Below are positions 26,935 to 39,471 of a stretch of 64,000 bases of DNA, piece after piece (the first letter of the stretch is position 1; every line of letters begins with the position of its first letter). The DNA is taken from assembly GCA_033239005.1 (NCBI GenBank), contig BSQZ01000029.1:4533501-4597500 (forward strand), written 5' to 3'. Position numbers and translations under genes: made by a program. This stretch comes from Lamellibrachia satsuma. Lineage: Eukaryota > Annelida > Polychaeta > Sabellida > Siboglinidae. The notes beneath the pieces are model-generated. The model was not told where the DNA came from and searched no databases. It saw nothing but the letters and a program-made list of their open reading frames with translations.

Positions 26935-29099
26935 AAGAATTCCCATTAAAACAGATTTTTGCAAACTAGTTCTCAAGCTAATGTGTGGGATTTGTTGTAA
27001 TGATGGTTAGCCGCATTCCGTCACATCACAACTATACACATGTAAAGTTAACCAGCTGCATCGCCGGTACATCTGATTAACTCCACTTTTGATAACTTAA
27101 TCAGTCAATGTGCATCGTGTCATTGTGTCGACAATGACGAAGCAAATCAGCTTCCTGGGTGCGGCAAATTGACGATGTTATCGATATGAGTGCATTGTTA
27201 ATCAGGAAGATCGTCAACTGTGGTTTGTCAACGTCACCTTGTAAAGCTAGTACTGAAGCTGCCGTGAGTTGCGGGGACATAGACTATACGCATAGATCTG
27301 CCGAGTCTACTTCACTCCAATGGAAGGTTTATTACTAGATAAATGTTACCTAATGAAAAAGATTAGTTTTATGCCCCCGATGAGGGTATATGTATTACTG
27401 GACGTTTCTCTTGTCATTTTAACAATTAATTAATGTTAGTTCCCCCGCATAGAAAACCGCGTGGCATACACGCCAGTTTACACGAAAGGTTGCCGTAATC
27501 GAAACAAGGCGACGCGAAGCATTGCATCCTGTTCGCCCAGCGTAAAATGAAACTGATCGTCAAAGCGATGCTTCGTGACATCATAGAGTTATGTTGTTGA
27601 ATCGATGCCGCTTGCAATATGAAACCGCATTCAGACCGTCAAACTGCATAAAGATCACTTCATCTATGCGACAGGATCTCCCTACGTCGGCTTATCTTAT
27701 CGTGTACGCGTGACTATAGCCGATCTCGTGACTTCTTGAGCTTGGGAAGTAGCAGGCGGCGTATTATCGGACGTGTCCTCATCCGGGACCGCCGCCTCAA
27801 TCTCCGCCAGGGTGTTAGTTCGACCACCGATGGTCTATCCGCCGGAAGCTACCGACGCCCTCATGTATCTGGCTTTACAGGCGGCCGCCATCGCGCAGCC
27901 ATTTCCCGCGACGCAACAGTGTCAAACTAGAAGCCACCAAACAGTCGTCGTGTTTCCGTCGGCGGTTTCCGTCGAGCAACGTGTCTTTACAGTCGCTATC
28001 AAGTGACCTTTCTTTACAATCGCTGTCGCGTGACATATCTCTTCAATCGCTGTCCCGTCGGATGTCATTGTTCGAGAATTTGCAATTAAGTTTAACAACG
28101 TAAGTGTTTTACTTACAATCCGTGAGTTTGTGGCGAAGTTAGTACAAGGACAGGACATTCCCTCACATGTTACACACAACTTTATAAACCGGGAATTTTT
28201 TTAAAACTAATTCAGTTCATTACAAAATCCGTAAGGCAATATATATTTGAAATTTTTGGTGTTAATAAATAATAAATAAATAAAATGCGCGTATAGGCTT
28301 TCTTATTATATATGTTATACATACAAAACAATATTCGAATTTATAAAAGTACATCTCGACGAAAAATCGATTATAGTATTTCATAGAATCTCCGTTGTAA
28401 CGATGGCCACTTCAACCCGTCTTAAAGGTACACATTATGATGGCTTCTATCGTGTAATAATTTTATATAGTATAAACTATAATATATATTCTAGCATCTT
28501 TACCGCCTAAATGAGTTTTACTGAACCATGATTGTTTTAATGCAATATAATTGTTATCTATATATGAATATCAACTTTGCATGTACATAAATCCATTACA
28601 TGTGGACAAGGTTTATCGGGACCAGACAGGGATGTTGCTATAGGCATACATTCACGTGAAAGCACAACTGTAAGAGGGGATCTGCACCGGTGTCCATTTT
28701 TTAACAAACTGTAATCATTTGCAATCTGGTGCATTTTGAAGTCAACATAAAAGTTTAAAAGCTACGGAGAACAATATGACTCACCTACTCGACACGAAGC
28801 CCTGCTGCTGGGGAGGTCACCATATATTATGTATGTATAGTGCACGTCTAGTTCAATGTGCTAAGAGTTTGCAGTGTATTGAGATTGTTTACATGGTTCA
28901 ACGACCCGTTTTCTATGCAATAGCTCAATTAATTATAACAGCTAGTTCCGCATTATCGCAATACATGTACGTGTACTACAATATCATTCAAAATTATTGG
29001 AAAACTTGCAGACCATATCTATTAAAAACAAACCCTGATAATGATATCAATAGATAAACGCAAACCCTTTGCAATACTATTATCCATTCAACTATAAGC
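26935..29099. other. No gene recognised
   Basis: 27736-28180 is GC- and CpG-richer with overlapping ORFs (for example 27773-28006 plus, 27922-28179 minus) but no domain. The rest is AT-rich and featureless. A 93-codon plus ORF at 28776-29057 is unassigned. Confidence 0.55.
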
Positions 29100-30345
29100 C
29101 AAGAAGACATTTATGATAATGCTTTGGTAAGACGTGTTTGCAAGTCATAGATACAGAAAGGGTCAAGTAATTACCCTCTCTATCGTTTGGGCGGAGTGTT
29201 AGCGCTAAACGACTGAACTGGTCGTTGATGCGTTCTGCATCCAACGTCTTGTCCTTTTGGACATGAGCAAGGGCCAATCCCAACAAGTGCTCAATTGTCA
29301 CCATGCATGGTGTCGCATGGCACTAAATGACCGCTCTACTGTGACAGTCGAGACAGACATCAACAGCAGTATCACAACTGCTATGTATACGTTAGGGTGC
29401 CGGACAGGATTGATTTCCTGTATCGTGTCATCGAGCGTGTTGGGCCTCACAAGGACATTCACCATCCCCCATCTTGCCTTCCTGACGAGCGTGTTGGGCC
29501 TCACAAGGACATTCACCATCCCCCATCTTGCCTTCCTGACGAGCGTGTTGGGCCTCACAAGGACATTCACCATCCCCCATCTTGCCTTCCTGACGAGCGT
29601 GTTGGGCCTCACAAGGACATTCACCATCCCCCGTCTTGCCTTCCTGACGAGCGTGTTGGGCCTCACAAGGACATTCACCATCCCCCATCTTGCCTTCCTT
29701 ACGCAGATCACTTGGCCTGTCGTCTTGGAACACCGCGTACAGCTGGACGGTCTAGTGGAAGTTTCCTACTCTAGCCGTACAGCACTGTGAAAGCATGCAT
29801 GGGCTGTTGTAGCGGTTGCCTGTTTGACAGAGGTTACACAGTTTGGACTGTAGGAATGTGGTCAGTGGAAGCCGACTCTGGATGACCTGCTCAGTGGTCA
29901 CTAGTGTTATGTTGAAGTCAACATGTTTTATGGAGAACAAGTAGCGTGTCACTCCACCGTCCTCGTCTTCTTTCAAACGTTCCAGGGCAGTGACTACAGC
30001 AGTGAATACTGACAAATATATACAAATCGTTCGCACGACTTGACCATCTTATTCCACAGAGCGATTGCAGATTAGTGGTGTTGTTTATACCGGCTTGTGC
30101 GTCCTCGTCTAACGTGAGCTCAGCCTGAAAGGCACGCAACCTTTGGGCTAAGTAGTTGAAGGAGAACGCAAGCTGCTAGACTTTGTCCGTCATACTTCTA
30201 ACCAGTGGCTCTTTGCTGGCAAGCACAATAGTCAAGTTGGCAATGTGTCCTTTGCAGTGAGTGTAGACGGCGTTGTGTAGGCTCTGTCAGTTGTCTGATT
30301 CATGCTTGCACTCCACGGCGGATGCCTGCCAGATTACGGATGGAC
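29100..30345 (-). pseudogene. hAT-superfamily transposase (ZMYM1/DUF4371-like), broken
   Basis: Reading the minus strand from about 30300 downward, pieces of an hAT transposase appear in order: AVYTHCKGHIANLTIVLA and NYLAQRLRAFQAEL (RNase-H-like core), LQSLCGIRWSSRANDL at about 30040-30080 (the family's conserved LCxxRWxxR motif), then after a frameshift VTALERLKEDEDGG, DFNITLVTTEQVIQS and LPLTTFLQSKL, then a 54 bp minisatellite, then the C-terminal dimerisation domain PNVYIAVVILLLMS with VERSFSAMRHHAW, another frameshift, and TIEHLLGLALAHVQKDKTLD. At least one stop (after SMTDKV) and two frameshifts make it non-functional. The N-terminal zinc finger and terminal inverted repeats were not found. 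Such transposases cut and paste DNA; ZMYM1-like host genes derive from them. Confidence 0.85.
29433..29699. repeat. 54-bp minisatellite inside the hAT pseudogene, 5 copies
   Basis: Copies start at 29433, 29487, 29541, 29595 and 29649, with two or three substitutions in total. It lies between the transposase core and its C-terminal dimerisation domain. 54 bp is 18 codons, so the array does not itself shift the frame; on the minus strand the unit reads RKARWGMVNVLVRPNTLV. Confidence 0.97.
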
Positions 30346-32081
30346 TATTAAATGGGGGGGGGGCGGATTGGATTGTTTTAATATTTGTTTGCCACGTTGA
30401 TGTGGAAGCTTTCTACGCACCTGCCAAGCATTCATGAGATCACATGATGTGAATATCATTAACACCCGTAGATTTACATTATCCTCCGTTTACAACATAA
30501 CAGTCCATTTATACAAACAAATGTGGTTCATTAAAACATCACCTGGCGGTCAATATGCTAGAACAGACACAATGTATACTATGTAAAATGATCTTACGAT
30601 GAAAAACGGATGTTGTATACCTTTAATTAAAACCCATTTTGTCGCCACACCACGGCCTCATCTCCCGACGACAAAATTTTGGGCATCCTCTGTCGTCGGC
30701 CCTGCTTAGACGTCGGTTAATCGTTATCCGACGTACTATAATTGGATTCTACATAATTACGTCATGCCCTATATATGCCGTTAGCGCGACCCTCGGCCGT
30801 AACCCAATACTTATTAGACGAGCAGTCGCACTGCGGGGAATACCCAACAACGATTGACGCAAGAACAATGGACGTTTGTTCCTCAACGAGCAACGATTGT
30901 TATTGTGAAAACGCTCGGTCGAATCACCTGGCGTGCCACTGTTACCAACACGTTCGTCGTGGTTATCGTCGTCACGCTGATGTCATTGTCACTTTATCAT
31001 GTCACGTCTTAGTCGTCACTGTCATCGTCCGCGTTTTCATCATCGTCATTGTCACCAATGTATAGTTGTCGTCTTTGTGGTCACCGTTTCCGCCGATGTT
31101 TTGTCACCGTCATTTTAATTGGAATTTGCGATTGTCATTCTTTCGATTCACTCCATAATTTTCGTAATCATTGTAGTCATTGTTAACATATATCATCTTC
31201 ACTATCATCCCCAGGTGTCGTCCCCGTTGTCGTTGTTAACACTGTGCATGCAGACGACATTATTTAAGGCCCGGGAACCTAGAATAGCGCATCCAAACAA
31301 CAGAACACATCTACTCAACGGCAGGTACATTTGTTTTACATATTCCTATCTCATACAAAACATAATGTGCATGAAGATACACATGTTCACAATACGGACC
31401 GTCATTTGTTAATGTTTGAAGATGTCACATGTAATGACCGTCATTTGGTGAGATTTGTAAATCGTACAAGTGAAACAGCTCCGTCGATTTCGCGTTTATG
31501 TTCACTTATCTAATTAAACACCCACTTTATAGATAAACAAACGTCTACTGCTACATACGACACGTAGCCGCTCCGCGTGTAGGTGTATTTCGACCTAAAT
31601 TAACCCCAGATACCGTGTTACGTTAGCAACAACACAGCGACCGCTACACAATAAACAACATACATTTCATAACCACCGCTATAACTGTCATAGCGGCGGT
31701 CTGATGTTTACAATGCCTCTGTCTGAGTCACGAGGGACAGTTCCACCGATGCCTCGAATGCGTCACGCAGGTCGTTGACTCAACCACTCGTGGAAGACCC
31801 AAAAATGAAGTTTCACCCGAAATCCAACAAGCCAGCACACAACGCTGTTGTCACTCGCGCTACGAGTATTAATCAACTGCAAGATGCCAATCAGCGATAG
31901 CGCAGCGCTTCATCGCTCTTGTTGGGCCGTCAGAAAACAGCTCCTCGATTTACAAAAAGCCGCTAGAAGTCACTTGTGGCGTGTTCCACTGTCTTTCTAT
32001 CGTGCGATGCAATCCACAGGCGGACAGTAGTGATGAATTTCACAGGTCGGTTTGCCTCGTTAAAATCCACTGAATTCACTC
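30346..32081. other. No gene recognised
   Basis: Starts with a run of 10 G (30354-30363). 30940-31110 is rich in degenerate GTCATC/GTCACC/GTCGTC triplet words. No coding family. Confidence 0.6.
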
Positions 32082-32442
32082 TGTATGTATGCATGTATGC
32101 ATGTCTGTCTGTCTGTCTTCCTGCCTGCCTGCCTGTCTGTTTGTCTATACGTCTGTCTGTCAGTCAGTCAGTCAGTCAGTCAGTCAGTCAGTCAGTATGG
32201 CTGTCTTTCTTTCTTTTTGTCTGTTTGTCTGTCTGTCTGTATGTCTATCTGTATGTCTATATGTATGTCTGTATATCTGTCCGTCCGTCCGTCCTTCCGT
32301 CCTTCCGTCCTTCCGTCCTTCCGTCAGCCAGCCAGTCAGTCAGTCAGTCAGTCCGTCCGTCCGTCTGTCTGACTGTTTGTCTCTATGTATGTCTGTCTGT
32401 CTATCTGTCTGTCTGTCTGTCGGTCGGTCGGTCGGTCGGTCG

Positions 32443-32476
<34 letters not shown>

Positions 32477-32545
32477 ATGTCTGTCTGTCTGTCTGACTGT
32501 TTGTCTGTCTGTCTCTCTGTATGTCTGTCTGTCTGTCAGCCAACC
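32082..32545. repeat. Tetranucleotide mosaic (CTGT, CAGT, CCGT, CGGT)
   Basis: A 460 bp tract of 4 bp units in blocks: TGTA/CTGT with CTGC, CAGT (about 32158-32196), CTGT with TTGT, CCGT/CCTT (32278-32325), CAGT again, CTGT, CGGT (about 32420-32444), CTGT. Long S/V/C/L-rich ORFs across it are repeat artefacts. Confidence 0.97.
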
Positions 32546-33890
32546 AGCAGTCTGCTTGCATATTTTCCTGTCTGTCTCTTTCTCCATCTCTCCGTCTGCC
32601 ATTCACTCCGTCTCCCATTCACCCTTCCTCCCCCCTCTCCCTCCCGTTTCTCCTCTCTCCTGCTTTCTCCTCCACCACGTCTCTGGCCTACATTATCCAA
32701 GCACCTTTCACCAACCCGTCACCGAGCTGTTAGTGTTCGTCAGCCCGCCCGCCCGAGCGCTCCGGACAAGACATCGGAGACAGACTGATGAAGTGTTGAA
32801 AGTAACTCAACACACGCTGTTGCCATCCAAGCACGTCGTCGCTGGGCCGCGGCATCACCACAAGTGTCCCGTGACAAATTTCACGTAGTTGTCTCGCCGA
32901 GGTCAACTACTAAAATGCAAACGCAACAAGGGCGAAAGTTCACGTGAATGGATTCATTCCCAACTTTGCCAGAGGTGGCGGGACTTGTATCTACCACGTC
33001 CCAGTTTTAGACATTCTAAATCGACGTGCCCTCTTAATAAACATATTTTCTAACGGGCGAAGAGTCCAACGTTCAATATTCTTCTATTTATATGGACGTA
33101 TTGATTCCAAAGTAATGCGAACAACCGAGGATTGTTTCGTTTGTGCTAAAAGCAAATCCAACCAAGACAACTATTCGCACATAAAATCCTATATGCTGTG
33201 GATTTTATATTAAACAAGATTGAACGTAATTGTAATCCTAAACTAATAACTCCCGATATATTAGATTGACACGGAATCCACCGGCTTATCGAGAGTCCTA
33301 TAACTGGAAATACTAATATACTAGCTATCCACACATTCTTTTCAACGCATTCACACTACTTTGTCATTGTTGACCACGAAACAACGGAAGTGCAAATGTA
33401 GTTTAACTGGTCGATTCGACCAGTGGAGCGTTAAATCGTCAACAATCGGTAGACGGTAATTGCGTGCACGTACTTTAATTAACCAGAATAAATTGAAACA
33501 TTCGGTGGCATTTTTGCAAAGTAACGATGATCGTGATTATCCAGTGGCATGATAAGTCTGCAGCGGACGTCCGGTGGTTGGATTTGTGGAAATTGCGTGT
33601 TTATTCAACTGATCTCGGAAGCTACTGTGCTATGCACGCTATTGTTTTATAGGGATCTCATCAATATTGCAACGCTGCTGGCATATGAACGCAACGGGCA
33701 AAACAGTTGTTATGTTTAGGCGGTCGGTGGTGATCAGAAGTATGATAACAGGATTGGTTTAATTTACCAGAATTTATATAAATCTCATAACAGTTTTGTT
33801 CCTATATATAGCACGGTATCCTCTCAAATTCGTTTAAATATCAACCTTGGCGGACATGTTTACCCCAACTTCATTGGGAAGCATTCAACC
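32546..33890. other. Pyrimidine-rich DNA then unique sequence, no gene
   Basis: 32570-32710 is CT-rich (TCTCCATCTC, CCCCCTCTCC). Beyond it no gene is recognised. A small odd palindrome ACTGGTCGA-T-TCGACCAGT sits at 33406-33424. Confidence 0.6.
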
Positions 33891-34098
33891 ACTCTACAAT
33901 TACCGCGCAAAAGTAATGATAGCTATGTCCAGTGAAGGAAATTGTTCACGTTGAACAGCAATAAGAGGCGTCGGATCCAGGACCTGTAGATTGCACTCTA
34001 CAATTACCGCGCAAAAGTAATGATAGCTATGTCCAGTGAAGGAAATTGTTCACGTTGAATAACAATAAGAGGCGTCGGATCCAGGACCTGTAGATTGA
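33891..34098. repeat. 104-bp tandem duplication
   Basis: 33891-33994 is repeated at 33995-34098 with only two differences (GAACAGCAAT against GAATAACAAT), both transitions. Recent single duplication. The unit contains GGATCC and no ORF of note. Confidence 0.97.
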
Positions 34099-34249
34099 TA
34101 GTAGGCCTTGTTTCGACAGCGCTCCGACAACTTGATTAAAGAGGTTTGTTTAATGGTACGTCAGCTGTTTCTGCTAGAACCGCAAGAAAAACAGGTTTCA
34201 CGTTGCCGAATAAATAAATTATACTGAGCACCAAGAAACCTCGACTAGG

Positions 34250-34435
34250 GACGTCTCCGTCAAGCCGCAAAAACGTCACTACCCTTCTCCGGGCGAAGTC
34301 ACTAATCCGTCACAAGCTAAGTCATCGGGTGGTCTTCGTGAAACCCAACCAAGGTGACGTCAGTAATCCACCAGTAGATGACGCCACTAAATCATAAGGA
34401 TGACGTCATTAAACCCGCATTACGACGTCATTGGA
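34250..34435. promoter_or_regulatory. Cluster of CRE-like sites in a degenerate 22-24 bp repeat
   Basis: Perfect TGACGTCA sites at 34355 and 34401 and near matches TGACGCCA (34379) and CGACGTCA (34422) recur about every 22-24 bp, with weaker GTCACTA words upstream from 34273. Could be a degenerate minisatellite whose unit contains a CRE, or a regulatory cluster for CREB/ATF-type proteins. No adjacent gene is known. Confidence 0.4.
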
Positions 34436-35009
34436 CAGAGACTGCGCTGCTCGGCTACTTGAAGTGGGACAGTACGTAATGGAGACCGCCGCGATACAAG
34501 TCACGGAGCTATATATATATACACAGTCATGTTGTACAATGTACACGTATATAATGCACATTTACCGAGCGGCTGCATCGAAATCCACGATGGTGCCAGC
34601 TAAATTACTTCCCATAATTAAACTAGGTTTATTCACGTTTGGATTGTTTCCCGACATTCTTCTGTCAAGGACGGATACATTAAATTTTATTTTATAAATT
34701 ATTTTAAAATGTCACAGAAAGGATTGAACAAATAATACGTTAAATATATGTTTGTCGCATTTGCATGTTATTAAAATAATACCACTTTCATGCGGGGCAC
34801 AAATGAAAAAGGGCGCTTCCGTAGAAAATTCATAAATATCGTAATAAAAAGGTAAGTTTTGTATTATGCAATTGTATTGTTTTTATTAATTAATTTATTA
34901 CAAATGTAGTATCAATTACTAAACATTATTAGTTAAACGAATTGCCCACGTATCCGACATTCTCTTGGCGTGCGGATGAGGACGTCGTATAAACGGTCGA
35001 CAGAGCATC
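34436..35009. other. No gene recognised
   Basis: AT-rich from 34670; an 88-codon ORF at 34431-34697 (+) is unassigned. Confidence 0.6.
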
Positions 35010-35055
35010 GTATAACGGGGTAGCTCTAACAGTTGTTAGAACTACTCCGTTGTAC
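35010..35055. repeat. 22-bp-arm hairpin with very short loop
   Basis: Arms 35010-35031 and 35034-35055 pair at 19 of 22 positions; the three mismatches are transitions that allow G-U pairing in one RNA strand. The 2 base loop is too short for a typical microRNA precursor. Confidence 0.85.
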
Positions 35056-38000
35056 ACTCACGTGATATCAATGCTTGGAACATATGTTCACACATGTTCA
35101 CGAACACAAGCGATTATTCTTTAGAGGCTAACATCATGCTTATCATTTCAAATTAAGAGTTTTTACAACCGATTTTATTTATTTATTTATTTTTACGGTC
35201 CATGTTTTTAATCAGTAAAAACATTTGCGGCGCTTCAGATAACTAAAAACTCATAAACTTAATGAAGAGATCATATTATATATAACGGTTATATATTCTA
35301 AATATTTATATTTGTCGGAAAATATAATTAATAAAGACGAATATACGGATTTAGACACGGAACGAGTAAACCGCGACAAGTAAACAAATAGCGAACTCCG
35401 TCTACGCAGGATTTATCCGAGTCAACATTTGTTGAGGTTTACAGACCCGAAAATAAGATGTTATCTATCCCCTTGTCATTTTGCAAGGTCGCAACACTCG
35501 ATATGTCCGTGCAAACGGAGTTGCTATTTGGTCGGTCGAGAAAGTACGTAAGCCCGTGTGGCGGCGCCAACGCGTACCGCCCGCCGACAGGACGAGGAGA
35601 CACGGCAAACACGTGTAGGTGAAACAGACCACAACTCAGTAGACACATGCGTGATGCGCACAAATCAAAGCTCTCCCGCACATACCTCGTGTGTGCTCGA
35701 TTAGCGAACTTCACCAGTCAATATTAGTCGTGGCAAACAGAGCCGTTCCGTGGGTGCGTCTGTCGGCCAGGTGTCGTCCGCTCCTAGTGACATCCAACGG
35801 GGAAATGAAACGACAGACGCGCGCCAGTGACAGTTGTCAGCTCAGCGCCATCACAATATATTTCAAAGTATTGGCTTACGCGGCGCGCGCATTCCTGCAC
35901 TGTCGCTAGAGGCGTGAATGTGTCACGGCGTAGGACAGGATCAGGTTTCGACCGGCCGCTAACACCGCCAATGTATTCCCACATTTCCCGACCAATGAGT
36001 CGCCACCACGTGACGTGCCAGTGACGTCACTGTTGTCACCTAGTCGAGGACAGGGCGACGGTTATGTAATTAAATAAGTCGCGACAACGCCACCTGGTGT
36101 GTGGCTGTATCGTTCAACAGGCGGCGTTGGCGGATGTGTCTACGCCAGGGGCGGCCTTACAACAATTGGCATCTGTCGCGTCCGCATTCCGTTGAGAGTC
36201 TGACAACTCGATCGTCACTCGGATTTGGTGACGCGTTCACGATTGTGTGTACCTCACAAGATGTCTTCTATTGCAACAACCGCCTTGTTAAATCATTTCC
36301 CGCATTTTTGCCAACTCGAACGCGCAAGAATGTCTCGCGACCAAAACACTGTTCCGCATAATAAGATTACTGCACTAAATCTATTCCCGTCTGCGTCAGT
36401 TATTCGCCGATAATCGAACGATCTGCGACGTCCACTCTTGGCGTAGCATCGCTCTCTGTACATCAAAGTTATGTTTCATAATACATATACATTTGACATA
36501 ATGTTTTTATCTTTTGAGGATTTGACCAAAACAACTTGGATCACTATATTTCCTAATCGGCATTAATAATACAACCTACATAAATCTAGAGATAAATCGT
36601 TTCTTTGTATGCACAATATCTTTGAAAAGGATCAGCAAAATATTTCGATTTAAATTAATCCGATTTGACACGTGGAACATTTTGTCCACGAACCAATGTA
36701 TTTATGAGAATATATTGTTATCTATATGTTATCTATATGGCCGTGCTGTCTAGCGAGGCGGAGAACGCGATCTCTCCGAGCAAACATGACAAAGATGACG
36801 TTTTCTCAGCTAATCCTTGGTTTACGTATTTCAGTGCTAATCCTCCAAGCATATCGATTACTGGGAAAATCTCCGTTTCGCTAACTAATCTCAGTGCTTA
36901 GTTGATATATTAATATATTATGCTAAAAAAGGAATCTCCATGTGCATTATGCAAACAAGGTGTCACTTTTCTCTGCAAATTGAGACACCATTCATGTTGA
37001 TTCAATTAAAATATCAAATGAGACTGGTTGTTAGTTGCTACATGTACGGGTGTGCCTGGACGCTCAGAAGCGCCACAATCAGGTGGTATACGCGACGCAC
37101 AAAAGCAGCACCGTACATTTTGAGTGGTCAACATTTCACGCCACACCGGTTTCCACTAACTGCGGACAGATGTTTCGGTTCCGTGTACCAAATTAAAACT
37201 CATTGGTATAGTTTAAAATGGAATGTTGTCGTATAGGAAATGCATACTACAGACCTACAACACCTTAACATGTCCATATTTTTTTAATATACCCAAATCA
37301 GTCAATCAATTATGTGGAGAAGCCGGATTTAGGAAGAAGCTCGTTTATGCGTCGTGCGAGAAAAGTTATTTGTGTGCGCCAACGCTTGCTACGGAAGTGT
37401 GCATCGCCGGAAACACCAGAAGCAGCTGGCAACGCGCTATAGACGTCGCAGAAAACATAAACATGCAATACGTGTCAATCGCAACGTTCAAACTGACAGC
37501 GCTGCGCAATCCGACGAAACGAAGTCGATTAAACAAAAAAGAACGAACAGAGATATCAATCTTCCACCCGGACGTTATACCAACGCGCCACGTGTCGCGT
37601 CTACCTAAATAGAATACGCAGATACTGCTCACAGTGACGTCATTTAGTGATATATCACTCAAGGTAGCAGCTTCCGTGACATAGCGGTATTTTCTTGCTA
37701 CGATTCCGCGAAGATTAATGGGTTTACGCCTTTTTATTTCTCATCTAAGACTTTTCTTTTGGCGCAGTGGCGACGCCTTTTGCAACTTTTTGATCGATTC
37801 ATCCTCCTCGCAGTGAAGCCCGAAGGATCCTGGAGCGCGCGCCGGGAAGTCACGTGCTGTTGATAGGCGGCACGCGCAGCTCAGGCATGCGCGGAATGCG
37901 AAGAACGTGATCGACAACGAGGGAGGATTATGAACGACTCTCAAGGTGTCGGTGGAACGATTGACGGTAACAAGTGTCACGATCACTGATACACGTTCTA

Positions 38001-39216
38001 GACGACGTCGAGATGTTCATAGAGGCGAACCAGTACACCAGGACATGAACCAGTATACCAGGACATGAACATTGATTTCGTCGTATTAAGACCAACAAAT
38101 GTGCTGGGTTTCCCACCATGTCAATTGTTTCGATGGTTTAATAATGTGGCAGTGCATAGTGGAGTAAGATATGCAAGTGTTAAGATTTTTTTATTACACC
38201 GTATATAAATGTGTGCTTAAAAGTTACAAAATAAATGTTTTCCCTGACACATTAATACCTACGTTATTTTCAGCACTGAACATTTATTTTGTCGATAGAG
38301 TGTGCATCTTATAGGTTATTGCTAGAATTCCCAAGCAAGTATTCTGGCACCAGTTGAAAAAATAGACATTACCTTAGTAATTATTCAGAAATTCCACCAC
38401 CGGGTTCGTGACTAGTCTAGCTTGGTAATGTCCGGGTGACATTATGTCGATATATATTTTCTAAGCGACTGTTTAAAAGTGGCTGTGTGATGACTTATTT
38501 ACGATTTGGCTTAATCAAGAAACTGAATATAATCAACCGTAATTACGCGTATATTTGCCGTACATAGTATTACATGGACACATGATACCGCCAGCTCGCC
38601 ACCGCACTGATCGACTCCGTTACCGTCGACTCCAGTTTGCGGATACGACATCATCTCGACTCTCATACAAATGAGTAAAGAATGGCTTTACACCGATTCA
38701 CGCCCGGGGAATGAGCGGCTCGCATGGGATGCGACAAAGGTATGGAACTATGTTGGCTTGGCGGTGTTATATGTATAAACACCTTTGGTGTAAAACCGCC
38801 CGTTACAGGTAAGCACGTCTATGGCGGACATGAGTAAGCTGTGGAATGCGCAAATTACCAACACAGCTATGTTCGGGAACTATCCATCAGGGCCACGCAG
38901 ACACACCACAAACGATTCATCTTCCGTGTTATGTAACTCCAGACAAACCGTGCGCTCGCTGTCACTAGTTAAGTTCACGTATAGAGACCAGCCAACAAAA
39001 ACAAAATACACTTATTTGTGTTAAAATACCAAAACATTGTTGCACAGCAGAAACGCGCAAGTGTTGCTTTAGAAAAATGGCTAACTATATGGTTATGTAG
39101 CGCAAATGGTGAAAGATAAAGATAAATGTTAAAATGTGAACGAGCGTTTACATTTATGTGACGTCAACTTGTCAGATGGGAACAAACTTGTTTATCATAG
39201 AGCGAACGAAAACGGG
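35056..39216. other. No gene recognised
   Basis: 35440-36420 is locally GC- and CpG-rich, with several 60-90 codon ORFs on both strands but no domain. A 129-codon plus ORF at 37223-37612 is unassigned. A 20 bp unit GAACCAGTACACCAGGACAT is repeated about twice at 38027-38070. Otherwise AT-rich and featureless. Confidence 0.55.
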
Positions 39217-39471
39217 GTGGCTGACGATGCCATGTGGCTGACGATGACATGTGGCTGACGATGCCATGTGGCTGACGATGCCATGTGGCTGACGATGACA
39301 TGTGGCTGACGATGCCATGTGGCTGACGATGCCATGTGGCTGACGATGACATGTGGCAGACGATGCCATGTGGATGACGATGACATGTGGCTGACAATGC
39401 CATGTGGCTGACGAGGCCATGTGGCTGACGATGACATGTGGCTGACGATGACATGTGGCTGACGATGACAT
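39217..39471. repeat. 17-bp minisatellite abutting CR1 copy 2, 15 copies
   Basis: Fifteen units of 17 bp (GTGGCTGACGATGNCAT, N being A or C; rare variants GTGGCAGACGATG, GTGGATGACG, CTGACAATG, GACGAGGCC) occupy exactly 255 bp. The last unit overlaps the start of CR1 homology: GACGATGACAT aligns with the element's codons for DDSI. Confidence 0.97.

Noticed and set aside
31976..32888. 270-codon S/V/C/L-rich ORF over the tetranucleotide mosaic
   Set aside because: Overlapping ORFs in all three plus frames show it is a composition effect.
37223..37612. 129-codon ORF
   Set aside because: No family resemblance, signal or splice context; a second overlapping frame is equally open.
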